This document shows, one piece after another, positions 25,292 through 33,104 of a DNA stretch of 47,933 bases (position 1 is its first letter; every line of letters starts with the position of its first letter). The translations under genes and the position numbers were made by a program. Source of the stretch: Hydrogenispora sp. GTDB lineage: Bacteria > Bacillota > UBA4882 > UBA10575. The notes under the pieces were generated by a model. That model did not search any database. It saw nothing but the letters and a program-made list of their open reading frames with translations, and was not told where the DNA came from. The stretch spans positions 1 through 47,933 of the forward strand of contig DUQQ01000009.1 in assembly GCA_012837705.1 (NCBI GenBank). The letters are read 5' to 3'.

Positions 25292-26397
25292 TGGTCAACC
25301 ACCCCTTTCGGCAGGCTCTTTTTAAAGAGACCGCCTATGCGCTGGCAAAACTTGCTCGCCAAGAGCCGGTCCCAGCTGAATTCCTTGGTCCCCATCAGGC
25401 CATGCCGGTAAAAAAGGACGACAAACATGAGCAAGGCGGAGAAAACCACCGAGCGCATCCCCACTTTCCCGTTGATCACGACAAACCCCAGATTGATGGA
25501 CTCGTCCAAAACCCGCAGGACCTCGTTGGCAATGGTGACGATAAATGCGGAGATGATCGAGCCGGTAAAGCTGCCCATCCCGCCCAGGACGACAATTAAG
25601 AGAATATTGAAAGTAAACATCGAGCTGAACATCTTCGGATCAATGGTGCCAAGGAGGTTACCCAAAAGACCCCCGCCCACCCCGGCAAAGAAAGCGCCGA
25701 TCACAAAAGCGAGGGTTTTATGGCGCGCCAAGTTAATCCCCATACTCTCGGCAGCGATCTCATCCTCGCGGATCGCCTTCAACGCCCGGCCGTAGCTACT
25801 ATTGATCAGAGAGAGCAGAACCACCAAGGTAAAAGCGGCGGTGCCGAAACTCCACCATAAATTGGTCAGCGCCGGGATGCCCTTTAAACCCAAAGCGCCG
25901 TTGGTAATGGTCTGAGTATTGGTGAAGACCACCCGGATAATCTCGGCAAAGCCTAAAGTGGCAATCGCCAGGTAATCGCCTTTCAGCCGCAGGACCGGGG
26001 CAGCGATCAATGCGCCGACCAGCGCCGCCAGGAGCCCACCGGCCAAGAGGGCTAAGGGAAAGGCCAGGTTGATCTGGTCTAAGGGTTTCACCAGGGGCGC
26101 CAGGTAATAAATCTGCTTTTTCACCGCAGGCGGCATGGTCAAGAGCGCAGTGGTGTAGGCCCCCACCGCCATGAAACCCGCATGCCCCAAGGAAAAGAGA
26201 CCGGTAAACCCGTTAATCAGGTTCATACTCATCCCTAAAATCGCGTAAATGGCGCAGACATTGAGAATTCGCACAATATATAAGTCCAGATAGTTATCGG
26301 CAAAATAAACAAACCCCACCAACAAGAGGATCGAGACCGTCGTCAGAATTCGATTTCTGCTTTTTGTATCCATGCTCATTTTTGTATCCATGCTCAC
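25288..26397 (-). CDS. livM: Branched-chain amino acid ABC transporter permease LivM
   Basis: The 369-aa membrane protein has about nine to ten hydrophobic segments. The conserved core includes GFTGLFSLGHAGFMAVGAY, LRLKGDYLAIATLGFAEIIR and ADAL/GINLARHKTLAFVIGAFFAGVGGGL. It starts at GTG inside a GTGA overlap with the livH stop. The N-terminus contains MSMDTK twice, from an 18-bp tandem duplication; an internal ATG six codons in could also serve. The C-terminal tail after WDRLLASKFCQRI is soluble and extra. Confidence 0.94.
   Translation of the reverse strand: MSMDTKMSMDTKSRNRILTTVSILLLVGFVYFADNYLDLYIVRILNVCAIYAILGMSMNLINGFTGLFSLGHAGFMAVGAYTTALLTMPPAVKKQIYYLAPLVKPLDQINLAFPLALLAGGLLAALVGALIAAPVLRLKGDYLAIATLGFAEIIRVVFTNTQTITNGALGLKGIPALTNLWWSFGTAAFTLVVLLSLINSSYGRALKAIREDEIAAESMGINLARHKTLAFVIGAFFAGVGGGLLGNLLGTIDPKMFSSMFTFNILLIVVLGGMGSFTGSIISAFIVTIANEVLRVLDESINLGFVVINGKVGMRSVVFSALLMFVVLFYRHGLMGTKEFSWDRLLASKFCQRIGGLFKKSLPKGVVDQ
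26362..26397 (-). repeat. 18-bp tandem duplication at the livM start
   Basis: Units 26397-26380 and 26379-26362 (minus strand) read RTGAGCATGGATACAAAA and differ only in the first base (G versus A). The result is a duplicated start region, MSMDTK-MSMDTK, with four possible start codons (GTG, ATG, ATG, ATG). Confidence 0.9.
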
Positions 26398-27287
26398 ACC
26401 TTCTCCGCTGTTTTCTCACCTAAAATCCCCGTTGGTTTCGACATGAGAATGAGGATCAACAAAACAAAGGCAAAAGCATCACGGTAACCGGTGAGGTTCG
26501 GCAGAAAAGCAACCAGCATAATCTCGCCAATACCGAGGATAAAACCGCCAATCACCGCACCGCCGATATTGCCGATCCCGCCAATCACCGCCGCAATAAA
26601 GCATTTCAAGCCGGGAACGACCCCCATCAGCGGTTGGATCTGGGGAAACTTCATCCCCCACATAATCCCGCCCACCGCCGCCAGCAAAGAGCCCAAACCA
26701 AAGGTGAAAGAGATGGTCCGGTTAATATTGATCCCCATCACCTGGGCGGTTTCGTGGTCCATTGAGACAGCCCGCATCGCCATGCCGGTTTTAGTTTTAT
26801 TAATCAAATACACCAAACCCAAAAGCGCAAGGACGGTCACAATCGGAATGTAGAAAGTCAACTTCTGGATGGCAACCGTACCCACCTGCACCACGTCGGT
26901 GAAGAGCTTGGGGGCGGGAAAAGGTCTGGGCACGCCGCCGAAGAGGACGATGGTCAAATTTTCGAGGAAAAAGGAAGCACCGATCGCCGAGATCAGGAGC
27001 GATATTTTCGGCGCATCACGGAGGGGCCGGTAAGCAACGGCCTCAACCCCCATCCCCAGGGCGGCAGTGAGCACCAAGACCAGGGGGAAGGTGATGAACC
27101 ACGGAATCCGGAAGGTGGCAATCCCAAAAAAAGCAAAATAGGTGGCCATCATAAATATATCGCCGTGGGCAAAATTGATCAGGCGAAGGATCCCATAGAC
27201 CATGGTATAGCCGATGGCAATCAACGCGTATAAGCTACCCAGGGAGATCCCGTTGCTCAGGTGTTGGAGGAATAGATCTATGGACAT
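26394..27287 (-). CDS. livH: Branched-chain amino acid ABC transporter permease LivH
   Basis: The 297-aa membrane protein has about eight hydrophobic segments. LivH hallmarks are GSLYALIAIGYTMVYGILRLINFAHGD (split here by GYT), GMAMRAVSMDHETAQVMGIN and AAVIGGIGNIGGAVIGG. It forms the channel with LivM. It is separated from livJ by 77 bp containing a long perfect stem-loop. The Liv family also imports other amino acids, amides or urea; the system may not be strictly branched-chain specific. Confidence 0.95.
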   Translation of the reverse strand: MSIDLFLQHLSNGISLGSLYALIAIGYTMVYGILRLINFAHGDIFMMATYFAFFGIATFRIPWFITFPLVLVLTAALGMGVEAVAYRPLRDAPKISLLISAIGASFFLENLTIVLFGGVPRPFPAPKLFTDVVQVGTVAIQKLTFYIPIVTVLALLGLVYLINKTKTGMAMRAVSMDHETAQVMGININRTISFTFGLGSLLAAVGGIMWGMKFPQIQPLMGVVPGLKCFIAAVIGGIGNIGGAVIGGFILGIGEIMLVAFLPNLTGYRDAFAFVLLILILMSKPTGILGEKTAEKV

Positions 27288-27313
27288 ATAAACACCCCGA
27301 TTTATATTTTCTA

Positions 27314-27357
27314 TAACGACCTGCTTCCCCAGGAGCCCCGAAGGAAGCAGGTCGTTA
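27314..27357 (-). other. 15-bp perfect stem-loop between livJ and livH
   Basis: TAACGACCTGCTTCC (27314-27328) pairs perfectly with GGAAGCAGGTCGTTA (27343-27357), loop 14 nt, with only a short A/T tract behind. It lies 7 bp after the livJ stop and may stabilise livJ mRNA or attenuate read-through into livHMGF. Confidence 0.65.
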
Positions 27358-27364
27358 GTTTAGC

Positions 27365-28510
27365 TTATTGTTGCGGCGCGATCGTATCCAGATAGGTGAA
27401 CTTCCCGCCCTTAACCACTTTGATCACGGCATTTTTGACCGCATCTCCGTTGGCATCAAGGGTGATGATGCCAGCCGCACCGGGGAAGTTTTCGGTCTTG
27501 GCGATCTCATCCCGCAGTTTGACCCGGTCGGTCGCGCCCGCCCGTTTGATCGCATCCAGAATCAGAATATAAGCGTCATAACCAAGGGCTGCCACCGCCG
27601 CCGGCTCTTTATTGTACTCATCGCGGTATGCCGTAATAAACTTCGCCGACTCCTCGGTGATGGGCTTCTCGGTGGCGAAGAAAGTTGAGAAGACCGCCCC
27701 TTCCACCGCTTCTTGGCCGATATCCAGGAATTCCTGGGTCTCCCAGGTGTCCCCGCCAATAATGGGACAGGTAATCCCCAGTTTGCGGGCCTGACTAATG
27801 ATCAACGCCGATTCGGTGAAGTTCCCGGGAGCAAAGATGACATCCGGATTTTGGGCTTTTACGTTCGTTAACTGGGCGGAAAAGTCTTGGTCACCGGTGT
27901 TATAATTGGCCAACGCCACAATGCAGTTCTCATCACCAGTAAGCTGCTTAAAACTGTCCATAAAAAACTTAGCAAGCCCGACGGCGTAATCGTTGTTGAC
28001 TTCCTGAATCACGGCTGCTTTTTCAGCTCCCAGCTTGCTATAGGCGTAGTTCGCCATCACGGTGCCTTGGAACGGATCGATAAAGCAGACGCGGAAATAG
28101 TAATCGTTCCCGGCGGTCACCAAAGGATTGGTACAGGAAGCGCCCACCGTGGGGACCTTTCCCTGCCGGACGATATCCCCGGCCGCCATCGAGAGCGAAC
28201 TGCCCCAGCTTCCGATGATCGCCGTTACTTTATCTTTCTCGACCAAACGGGCGGCAGCGGTGGCGGCCTCCACTTTATCCGATTTGTTATCCGCAATCAC
28301 CAGCTCCACCTTTTTCCCTAACACCTCGGGATACAGCTTGTTGGCCAGCTTAATGCCTTCCACTTCCAGCTGCCCGCCGGCGGCGTTTGCTCCGGTAATC
28401 GGTTCAAATACGCCGATCTTGATTACGTCGCTCTCTTTCTTACTACAACCGGTCGCGGCCGCAGCAAGCAGGAGAACAAGAAGTAGAAAAACCACGTTCC
28501 TTCGTCTCAA
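27365..28510 (-). CDS. livJ: Branched-chain amino acid-type substrate-binding lipoprotein
   Basis: The 381-aa protein starts at TTG, 7 nt after AAGGAGG. The signal peptide ends in the lipobox AAAATGC, giving lipidated Cys22. The mature protein is a type-I periplasmic-binding-protein fold of the LivJ/LivK group: IKIGVFEPITGANAAGGQLEVEG, VIADNKSDKVEAATAA, IIGSWGSSLSMAAGDI and VPTVGASCTNPLVT. It delivers its ligand to LivHM. Exact specificity (Leu/Ile/Val, other amino acids or amides) is not fixed by sequence. First gene of the liv operon, with its own promoter at 28552-28579. Confidence 0.93.
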   Translation of the reverse strand: MRRRNVVFLLLVLLLAAAATGCSKKESDVIKIGVFEPITGANAAGGQLEVEGIKLANKLYPEVLGKKVELVIADNKSDKVEAATAAARLVEKDKVTAIIGSWGSSLSMAAGDIVRQGKVPTVGASCTNPLVTAGNDYYFRVCFIDPFQGTVMANYAYSKLGAEKAAVIQEVNNDYAVGLAKFFMDSFKQLTGDENCIVALANYNTGDQDFSAQLTNVKAQNPDVIFAPGNFTESALIISQARKLGITCPIIGGDTWETQEFLDIGQEAVEGAVFSTFFATEKPITEESAKFITAYRDEYNKEPAAVAALGYDAYILILDAIKRAGATDRVKLRDEIAKTENFPGAAGIITLDANGDAVKNAVIKVVKGGKFTYLDTIAPQQ

Positions 28511-28551
28511 CTTGAATCCTCCTTTTTAAACAATTAATAACTATTCCGTCA

Positions 28552-28579
28552 ATAATACTAAAATATTTTCGTTAAACAA
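28552..28579 (-). promoter_or_regulatory. Candidate promoter of the liv operon
   Basis: On the minus strand TTGTTT (28579-28574) and TATTAT (28557-28552) are 16 bp apart, about 40 nt before the livJ start. Confidence 0.5.
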
Positions 28580-28706
28580 GCATAAATATCCTTTATTATC
28601 TTTTGTAATCCGGCAGATTAAATTTTCCTGAGAGCGCTCCGGCAATAACAGCCAAAACTTTATAAGCGGCCGGAGAATCCCTACGGTTAGCGACCAGGCA
28701 GGGCAT

Positions 28707-28740
28707 AAAAAAACGCCCACGGGGCAACAAACCGCGGGCG
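28707..28740 (-). terminator. Terminator after the aldehyde dehydrogenase gene
   Basis: CGCCC-CGG pairs with CCG-GGGCG (one mismatch) and is followed on the minus strand by seven T residues. It starts 15 bp past the stop codon. Confidence 0.8.
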
Positions 28741-28754
28741 AAAATTTTACTCGA

Positions 28755-30134
28755 TTAACGTAGTACACGCTTCAGAAGCTTAAGTTTATTTTTATAAGGT
28801 GGATAGCGGAGGGGGACTTCAAAGGCATAGGTCTGTTTGAGAATGCTTTTGGCGTGGGAAAAGGTGGCAAAGCCTTTTTCCCCATGATAGGAACCTAGGC
28901 CGCTGGCGCCCACCCCGCCGAAGGGCAGATGGTAATTGGCCACATGCATAATGGTATCATTAATGCAACCCCCGCCATAAAGCAGATTCCTCACCACCCA
29001 GGCCTCCAGGTTTTTATCTTTGGTAAATAAGTAAAGGGCCAGCGGTTTTTCCCGCGCGCGGATGATCGCCACCGCTTCCGTCAGATCTTCATAAGAGATA
29101 ATCGGCAGGATCGGCCCGAAGATCTCCTCCGTCATCAATGGCGAGTCCAGGGCTGGCTGGTCGATCAAAGTGAGTTCGATCTTCAGTTGCGCCCGGTCCG
29201 CCGCGCCACCACAGATGATCTTGTCCTTCTCCGCGGTAATCATCCCTTGCAGACGGTCAAAGGCGTCGGCGTGGATGATCTTGCCGAAATCGGGCGAGGC
29301 CAACGGATTGGCACCCAAAAACTTCCTGATCGCGGCTTGCAGCGCGTTGATTAAATCCTGTTTAACCGCTTGGTGCACCAGAATGTAATCGGGGGCAACA
29401 CAGGTTTGCCCGGCGTTTAAGGCTTTCCCCCAGATGATCCGCTGCGCGGTTTTTTCGAGGTCCGCCGCCGCACCGACCGTTTGGTCCACCAAACAGGGGC
29501 TTTTGCCCCCCAGTTCCAGCGTGACGGGGGTCAAATGCTTAGCCGCCGCCGCCATTACAATCTTCCCCACCCGGACACTACCGGTGAAGAAGATATGGTC
29601 AAACCGGTTCTCCAGGAGAGCAGTGTTGACTTCTTTCCCCCCTTCAAAGAGGGCAATATATTCCGCGGGAAAATGGGCGGTAATCAGTTTGGCTAACAGC
29701 GCCGAGGTGCGGCGGGCATAACGGGAAGGCTTGAGGACAACACAGTTCCCGGCAGCCATCGCCGCCACCAGGGGCGCCATGGTTAACTGGAAAGGATAGT
29801 TCCAGGGCGCCATGATCAAGACGACCCCCAAAGGTTGGCGGTGAATATAGGACCGGCCGCCGAAACTAGCCACCGGCGTCGGCACCCGTTGGTCTTTCAT
29901 CCAACCCCTCAGGTGCTTAAGGGTGTGTTTAATCTCGTTATAGACCATGGAAAGCTCGGTGGCGTAACTTTCAAAGGGGCCTTTCCCCAGATCCTGCTCT
30001 AAGGCGGCCATAATCTCCGCTTCATTTTTCTTGATCGCCCCATACAATGTCTTCAGTTGTTTCACCCGAAATGCATACGGTAACGTCGCCCCCGATTGAA
30101 AGAACGCCCTCTGCGCCGCCACGGTTCTGTTCAT
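28755..30134 (-). CDS. Aldehyde dehydrogenase, class 3 (YwdH/CoxAl type)
   Basis: The 459-aa length is typical of the short class-3 ALDHs. It has the cofactor motif VLIMAPWNYPFQL, FTGSVRVGK, general-base Glu in LELGGKSP, catalytic Cys in NAGQTCVAPDYI, and EIFGPILP. It ends in a basic C-terminus (KLKLLKRVLR) but no membrane anchor. It oxidises medium- or long-chain or sugar-derived aldehydes to acids. It may be the distal gene of the aminotransferase-aldolase-kinase operon (gap 201 bp), in which case it would handle the aldehyde released by the aldolase. That link is inference. Confidence 0.92.
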   Translation of the reverse strand: MNRTVAAQRAFFQSGATLPYAFRVKQLKTLYGAIKKNEAEIMAALEQDLGKGPFESYATELSMVYNEIKHTLKHLRGWMKDQRVPTPVASFGGRSYIHRQPLGVVLIMAPWNYPFQLTMAPLVAAMAAGNCVVLKPSRYARRTSALLAKLITAHFPAEYIALFEGGKEVNTALLENRFDHIFFTGSVRVGKIVMAAAAKHLTPVTLELGGKSPCLVDQTVGAAADLEKTAQRIIWGKALNAGQTCVAPDYILVHQAVKQDLINALQAAIRKFLGANPLASPDFGKIIHADAFDRLQGMITAEKDKIICGGAADRAQLKIELTLIDQPALDSPLMTEEIFGPILPIISYEDLTEAVAIIRAREKPLALYLFTKDKNLEAWVVRNLLYGGGCINDTIMHVANYHLPFGGVGASGLGSYHGEKGFATFSHAKSILKQTYAFEVPLRYPPYKNKLKLLKRVLR

Positions 30135-30167
30135 TTCCTTTCCCCCTGTCCTTCTCGTCGCTCATTG

Positions 30168-30260
30168 CTTGTTACCCGTTACGAGTTCTTGTCATCCGTT
30201 AATCGCCATTCCGGACTGGCCACTCTCTACTTGTCACACGTTACCCGTCGCTTGTGACAG
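30168..30260. repeat. Short degenerate direct repeats upstream of the ALDH gene
   Basis: The pattern CTTGTYAYMCGTTA occurs at 30168-30181, 30188-30201 and 30230-30243 (start spacing 20 and 42 bp), with a partial copy CTTGTGAC at 30251. Spacing near 2 and 4 helical turns places the copies on one DNA face. It could be a regulator array or simple slippage. Confidence 0.5.
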
Positions 30261-30335
30261 CATTATTTTGCGGTGGTACTCTCTTTTTCCTCTCCTTCAT
30301 TTGCCCGAACTTACTGGGCTAGGGAGTGTTTGTCA

Positions 30336-31928
30336 TTACCCATTCAACCGACTGAAGGCTTCCCGGTTATTATAATATAAAGCCTTGAAGATTGGGAAGT
30401 AGCGGTCGTAGACGGCGGTATGCTCCGGATTCGGCCGATACCGGTCTTTAAGCGGGACCATCTGCTCGGCGGCGGTCAAGTCGGGAATGAGGCCCAGCCC
30501 CACCGCCGCCACAAGCGCCGCCCCCACGGCTCCGCTGTTCTGCGGGTGTTTGACGGTCTCAACCTCCCGTCCCAAAACATCGGCCAGGATCTGACAGGTC
30601 AGTGGGGCCAGCGCGCCGCCCCCGACCAGCCGGACGGCGGAAGAGGCTTTCACTTTCCGTTCCGCCGCCTCCAACTGCCATCTCAGGTGGTAACAAACCC
30701 CCTCCAGGACAGCATGGATCAACTCGGTCTTGCCCGTTTCGAGGCTGATGTTGAAGAACATCCCTCGGGCGTTTGGGTCCTCAAAGGGGCAACGGTTCCC
30801 GTGGAGCCAAGGGGTGAAGATCACCCCGTTACTGCCCGGCGGTACATCCTTGATCGCCTCCATCATAAAATCGTACAGATTCATGTTGACGGTCTCCAGC
30901 GATCCGCCGTCTTTGTCCCGGAGATAAATATTGATCTCATCCAATGCCAAATGGTCCCGGACCCACTCTAGACATTTCCCCGCCGTCTCTAGCTCGGCAA
31001 AGTAGTGGAAATAGTCGGGATGGGCCCCGATGATCGCAGCAATCATGTTCTTCGTATCCAACGCCTGACGGCGAACGACCGTCGAGACCCAACCGGAAGT
31101 ACCCAGATAAATATGGGTGCTCCCTTCTTTGACCGCTCCGGCCCCCACCCCAATCAGCGCGGCGTCGCCACCACCGCCAAAGACGGGAGTACCGGCTGCC
31201 AACCCCAACTCCGTTGCCGCTTGTGGCGTGATCCGTCCAACCAGGTCGGTACAGTTGACCACCCGGGGTAGATGTTGGGGGTTGACCCCCAACATGGCAC
31301 AGAGCTTCTTACTAAACCCCCGCCGTCCCGGGCGGGTGTCATACAACAAGGTGGCAAAGGCGCTGTCTTCGGTCATCACAAATTCGCCGGTGGTTTTGAG
31401 GACTAAATATTCCTTCACATCCAGCCATTTGTAGACCTTTGCGAAATTATCCGGTTCGTTCCGCTCAACCCATTTATACTTCCAGACCGGATCCTTCACA
31501 CTAGCCGCCACCGCTTTGGTGATCCGGATCGAGTGGAGCAGCCTATAAGCGTTCATCCCGGCGATTTTGAGCCCACGGCCTAATCCTTCCTTCAGTTCCT
31601 GTTTTGCCCGGTTATCCATGTAACTCATACTCCGCCGGACCGGCGCGCCTTCCGCATCGACCAGCACCAACCCTTGCATCTGTCCGCAGAAGGAAAGACC
31701 GGCAATCTGGTCGGGCGCAATGCCGCTCACTGCTAAGACCTGCTTGGTCGCACGGCACATGGCCCGCCACCAGTCGTCCGGCTCCTGTTCCGCCCCGCCG
31801 TTGTCCAACATGTAAAGTTCATAGCCTTCTACCGCATCCGCGACGAGTCGTATTTGGTCCGTCAGTTCAAACAGACAGGTTTTCATGGAGGTTGTACCCA
31901 CGTCATAAGCGATGACAAAAGTACTCAT
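30336..31928 (-). CDS. FGGY family carbohydrate kinase (xylulokinase-like)
   Basis: The 530-aa kinase has the N-terminal phosphate motif YDVGTTSMKT, LSFCGQMQGLVLVD, MSYMDNRAKQE, the catalytic-Asp loop GGGGDAALIGVGAGAV, ATP-binding IYLGTSGWVST and adenosine-motif RLVGGGALAPLTCQILADV. This places it among xylulokinase-like FGGY kinases, but the sugar cannot be assigned. It is third in an operon after a GSAM-like aminotransferase and a class II aldolase. The probable product is therefore a keto-sugar or deoxy-sugar 1-phosphate that the aldolase cleaves. Confidence 0.92.
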   Translation of the reverse strand: MSTFVIAYDVGTTSMKTCLFELTDQIRLVADAVEGYELYMLDNGGAEQEPDDWWRAMCRATKQVLAVSGIAPDQIAGLSFCGQMQGLVLVDAEGAPVRRSMSYMDNRAKQELKEGLGRGLKIAGMNAYRLLHSIRITKAVAASVKDPVWKYKWVERNEPDNFAKVYKWLDVKEYLVLKTTGEFVMTEDSAFATLLYDTRPGRRGFSKKLCAMLGVNPQHLPRVVNCTDLVGRITPQAATELGLAAGTPVFGGGGDAALIGVGAGAVKEGSTHIYLGTSGWVSTVVRRQALDTKNMIAAIIGAHPDYFHYFAELETAGKCLEWVRDHLALDEINIYLRDKDGGSLETVNMNLYDFMMEAIKDVPPGSNGVIFTPWLHGNRCPFEDPNARGMFFNISLETGKTELIHAVLEGVCYHLRWQLEAAERKVKASSAVRLVGGGALAPLTCQILADVLGREVETVKHPQNSGAVGAALVAAVGLGLIPDLTAAEQMVPLKDRYRPNPEHTAVYDRYFPIFKALYYNNREAFSRLNG

Positions 31929-31952
31929 TTTGTAATCTCCTTTATCGGCTTT

Positions 31953-33095
31953 TTACTGGCGACGGCTTGCCGCCCCGGGCGCATACGCCTGCTTGGCATA
32001 CTTTTTAAGGTAAACAAACCGCATGAGCATACTCTCAAACCGGTTGATCGGCCGTACTTTGCCGAATAAAGAAGCGCCAATCAAGGCTTTCGCGGATTTT
32101 TGCAGGATCATCGCCACCGCAGTGGCATCCTCTTCATTTGCCCCACAGCAGAGGGCACCGGTATTTTTGAGCAGAACAGCGGCGGATTTGCTGAGGGCCT
32201 GGGCAATCCGGTCCTGCTCTTGTCGATCAAAGGTTCTAACCTGTAAGCCGATGATCTGGGCAAAATCATCCAAAAGCGGTTTTAACCTGACGTTTGCCCT
32301 CGAGAGCGCTTGCAGCTCCGGCGTGGCCTTGAAGATGATCGCGTTGAGCTGTGGATTCTTCTGGTAGATGGTCGGGTAAAGCCCGGCCATCGTCAACTGT
32401 TCCGCGATCCTTTGCTCATCTAGATCCAACCGTGCGCTCTCCGCCGCTAAGGCCGCGTTTTTTGCCCCGAGGGCAAAGACGGCCAGGGCATAGGGATCAT
32501 ACTCGGTGGCTCCACTTAGCTTCAAGTACTGATTGATCACATGGTCGGCACAGACCTTTTCCAACGCCGCTGCAACGGCAAAGGTTTCTTCCGCATCCCG
32601 GCCAAAACAAAGCGCGCCATGGTGTTTCATGATCACCGCCTGGCCGGTGGATTTTTCCAAGGCTTGACGGACATTTTTACGTAAGGCTTTCGTCCCGGGC
32701 AGGGCGTAAGCGGCACAGAGCACCGCCTTCCCCAGTCGCGGGTCGGCCCCGCCGACCGGAATCTCCTTTAAGGTCGTCGCCGCAATGACGGAGGCGTTCT
32801 CCTGGTGGGTATGGATGACGAAGTTAACCTCAGGATACAGCTTATAAACTTCGGCGTGGATCCCCTTTTCGGAGGAAGGCTTGATCGGCCCTTGGTAGCT
32901 CAGGTCGTCGATCTTAACCTGAACCAGATCGTCCGCCGTTAAGGACTGGTAACTCCGGCCACTGGGGGTGATCACGAAGCTCTCCGCATCCACCCGACAG
33001 CTGACATTCCCCCAGGTCCGCGCGATCAACCCTGCTTCCACCAGCCTAAGGCCGGCTTTCAGCACCGCGCTGCGGGCTTGGTTAATCTCCATCAC
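31953..33095 (-). CDS. Tandem class II aldolase/adducin protein with degenerate second domain
   Basis: The 380 aa are about twice the usual 210-230 residues. The first domain (1-195) is intact: LIARTWGNVSCR, TPSGRSYQ, the Glu of KPSSEKGIH (E76), zinc ligands HTH (95, 97) and KHHGALCFG (His158/159), as in fuculose-1-phosphate aldolase. Residues about 205-345 repeat the fold (RIAEQLTMAGL; VLLKNTGALCCGANEEDATAVAMIL), but the zinc residues are gone: IIFKATPE replaces the HTH stretch, and Thr312 replaces the His of KNHGAL. The second half is probably structural or substrate-binding. The gene lies 9 bp after the aminotransferase gene and 24 bp before the kinase gene. Confidence 0.85.
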   Translation of the reverse strand: MMEINQARSAVLKAGLRLVEAGLIARTWGNVSCRVDAESFVITPSGRSYQSLTADDLVQVKIDDLSYQGPIKPSSEKGIHAEVYKLYPEVNFVIHTHQENASVIAATTLKEIPVGGADPRLGKAVLCAAYALPGTKALRKNVRQALEKSTGQAVIMKHHGALCFGRDAEETFAVAAALEKVCADHVINQYLKLSGATEYDPYALAVFALGAKNAALAAESARLDLDEQRIAEQLTMAGLYPTIYQKNPQLNAIIFKATPELQALSRANVRLKPLLDDFAQIIGLQVRTFDRQEQDRIAQALSKSAAVLLKNTGALCCGANEEDATAVAMILQKSAKALIGASLFGKVRPINRFESMLMRFVYLKKYAKQAYAPGAASRRQ

Positions 33096-33104
33096 AATCT
33101 CCCC

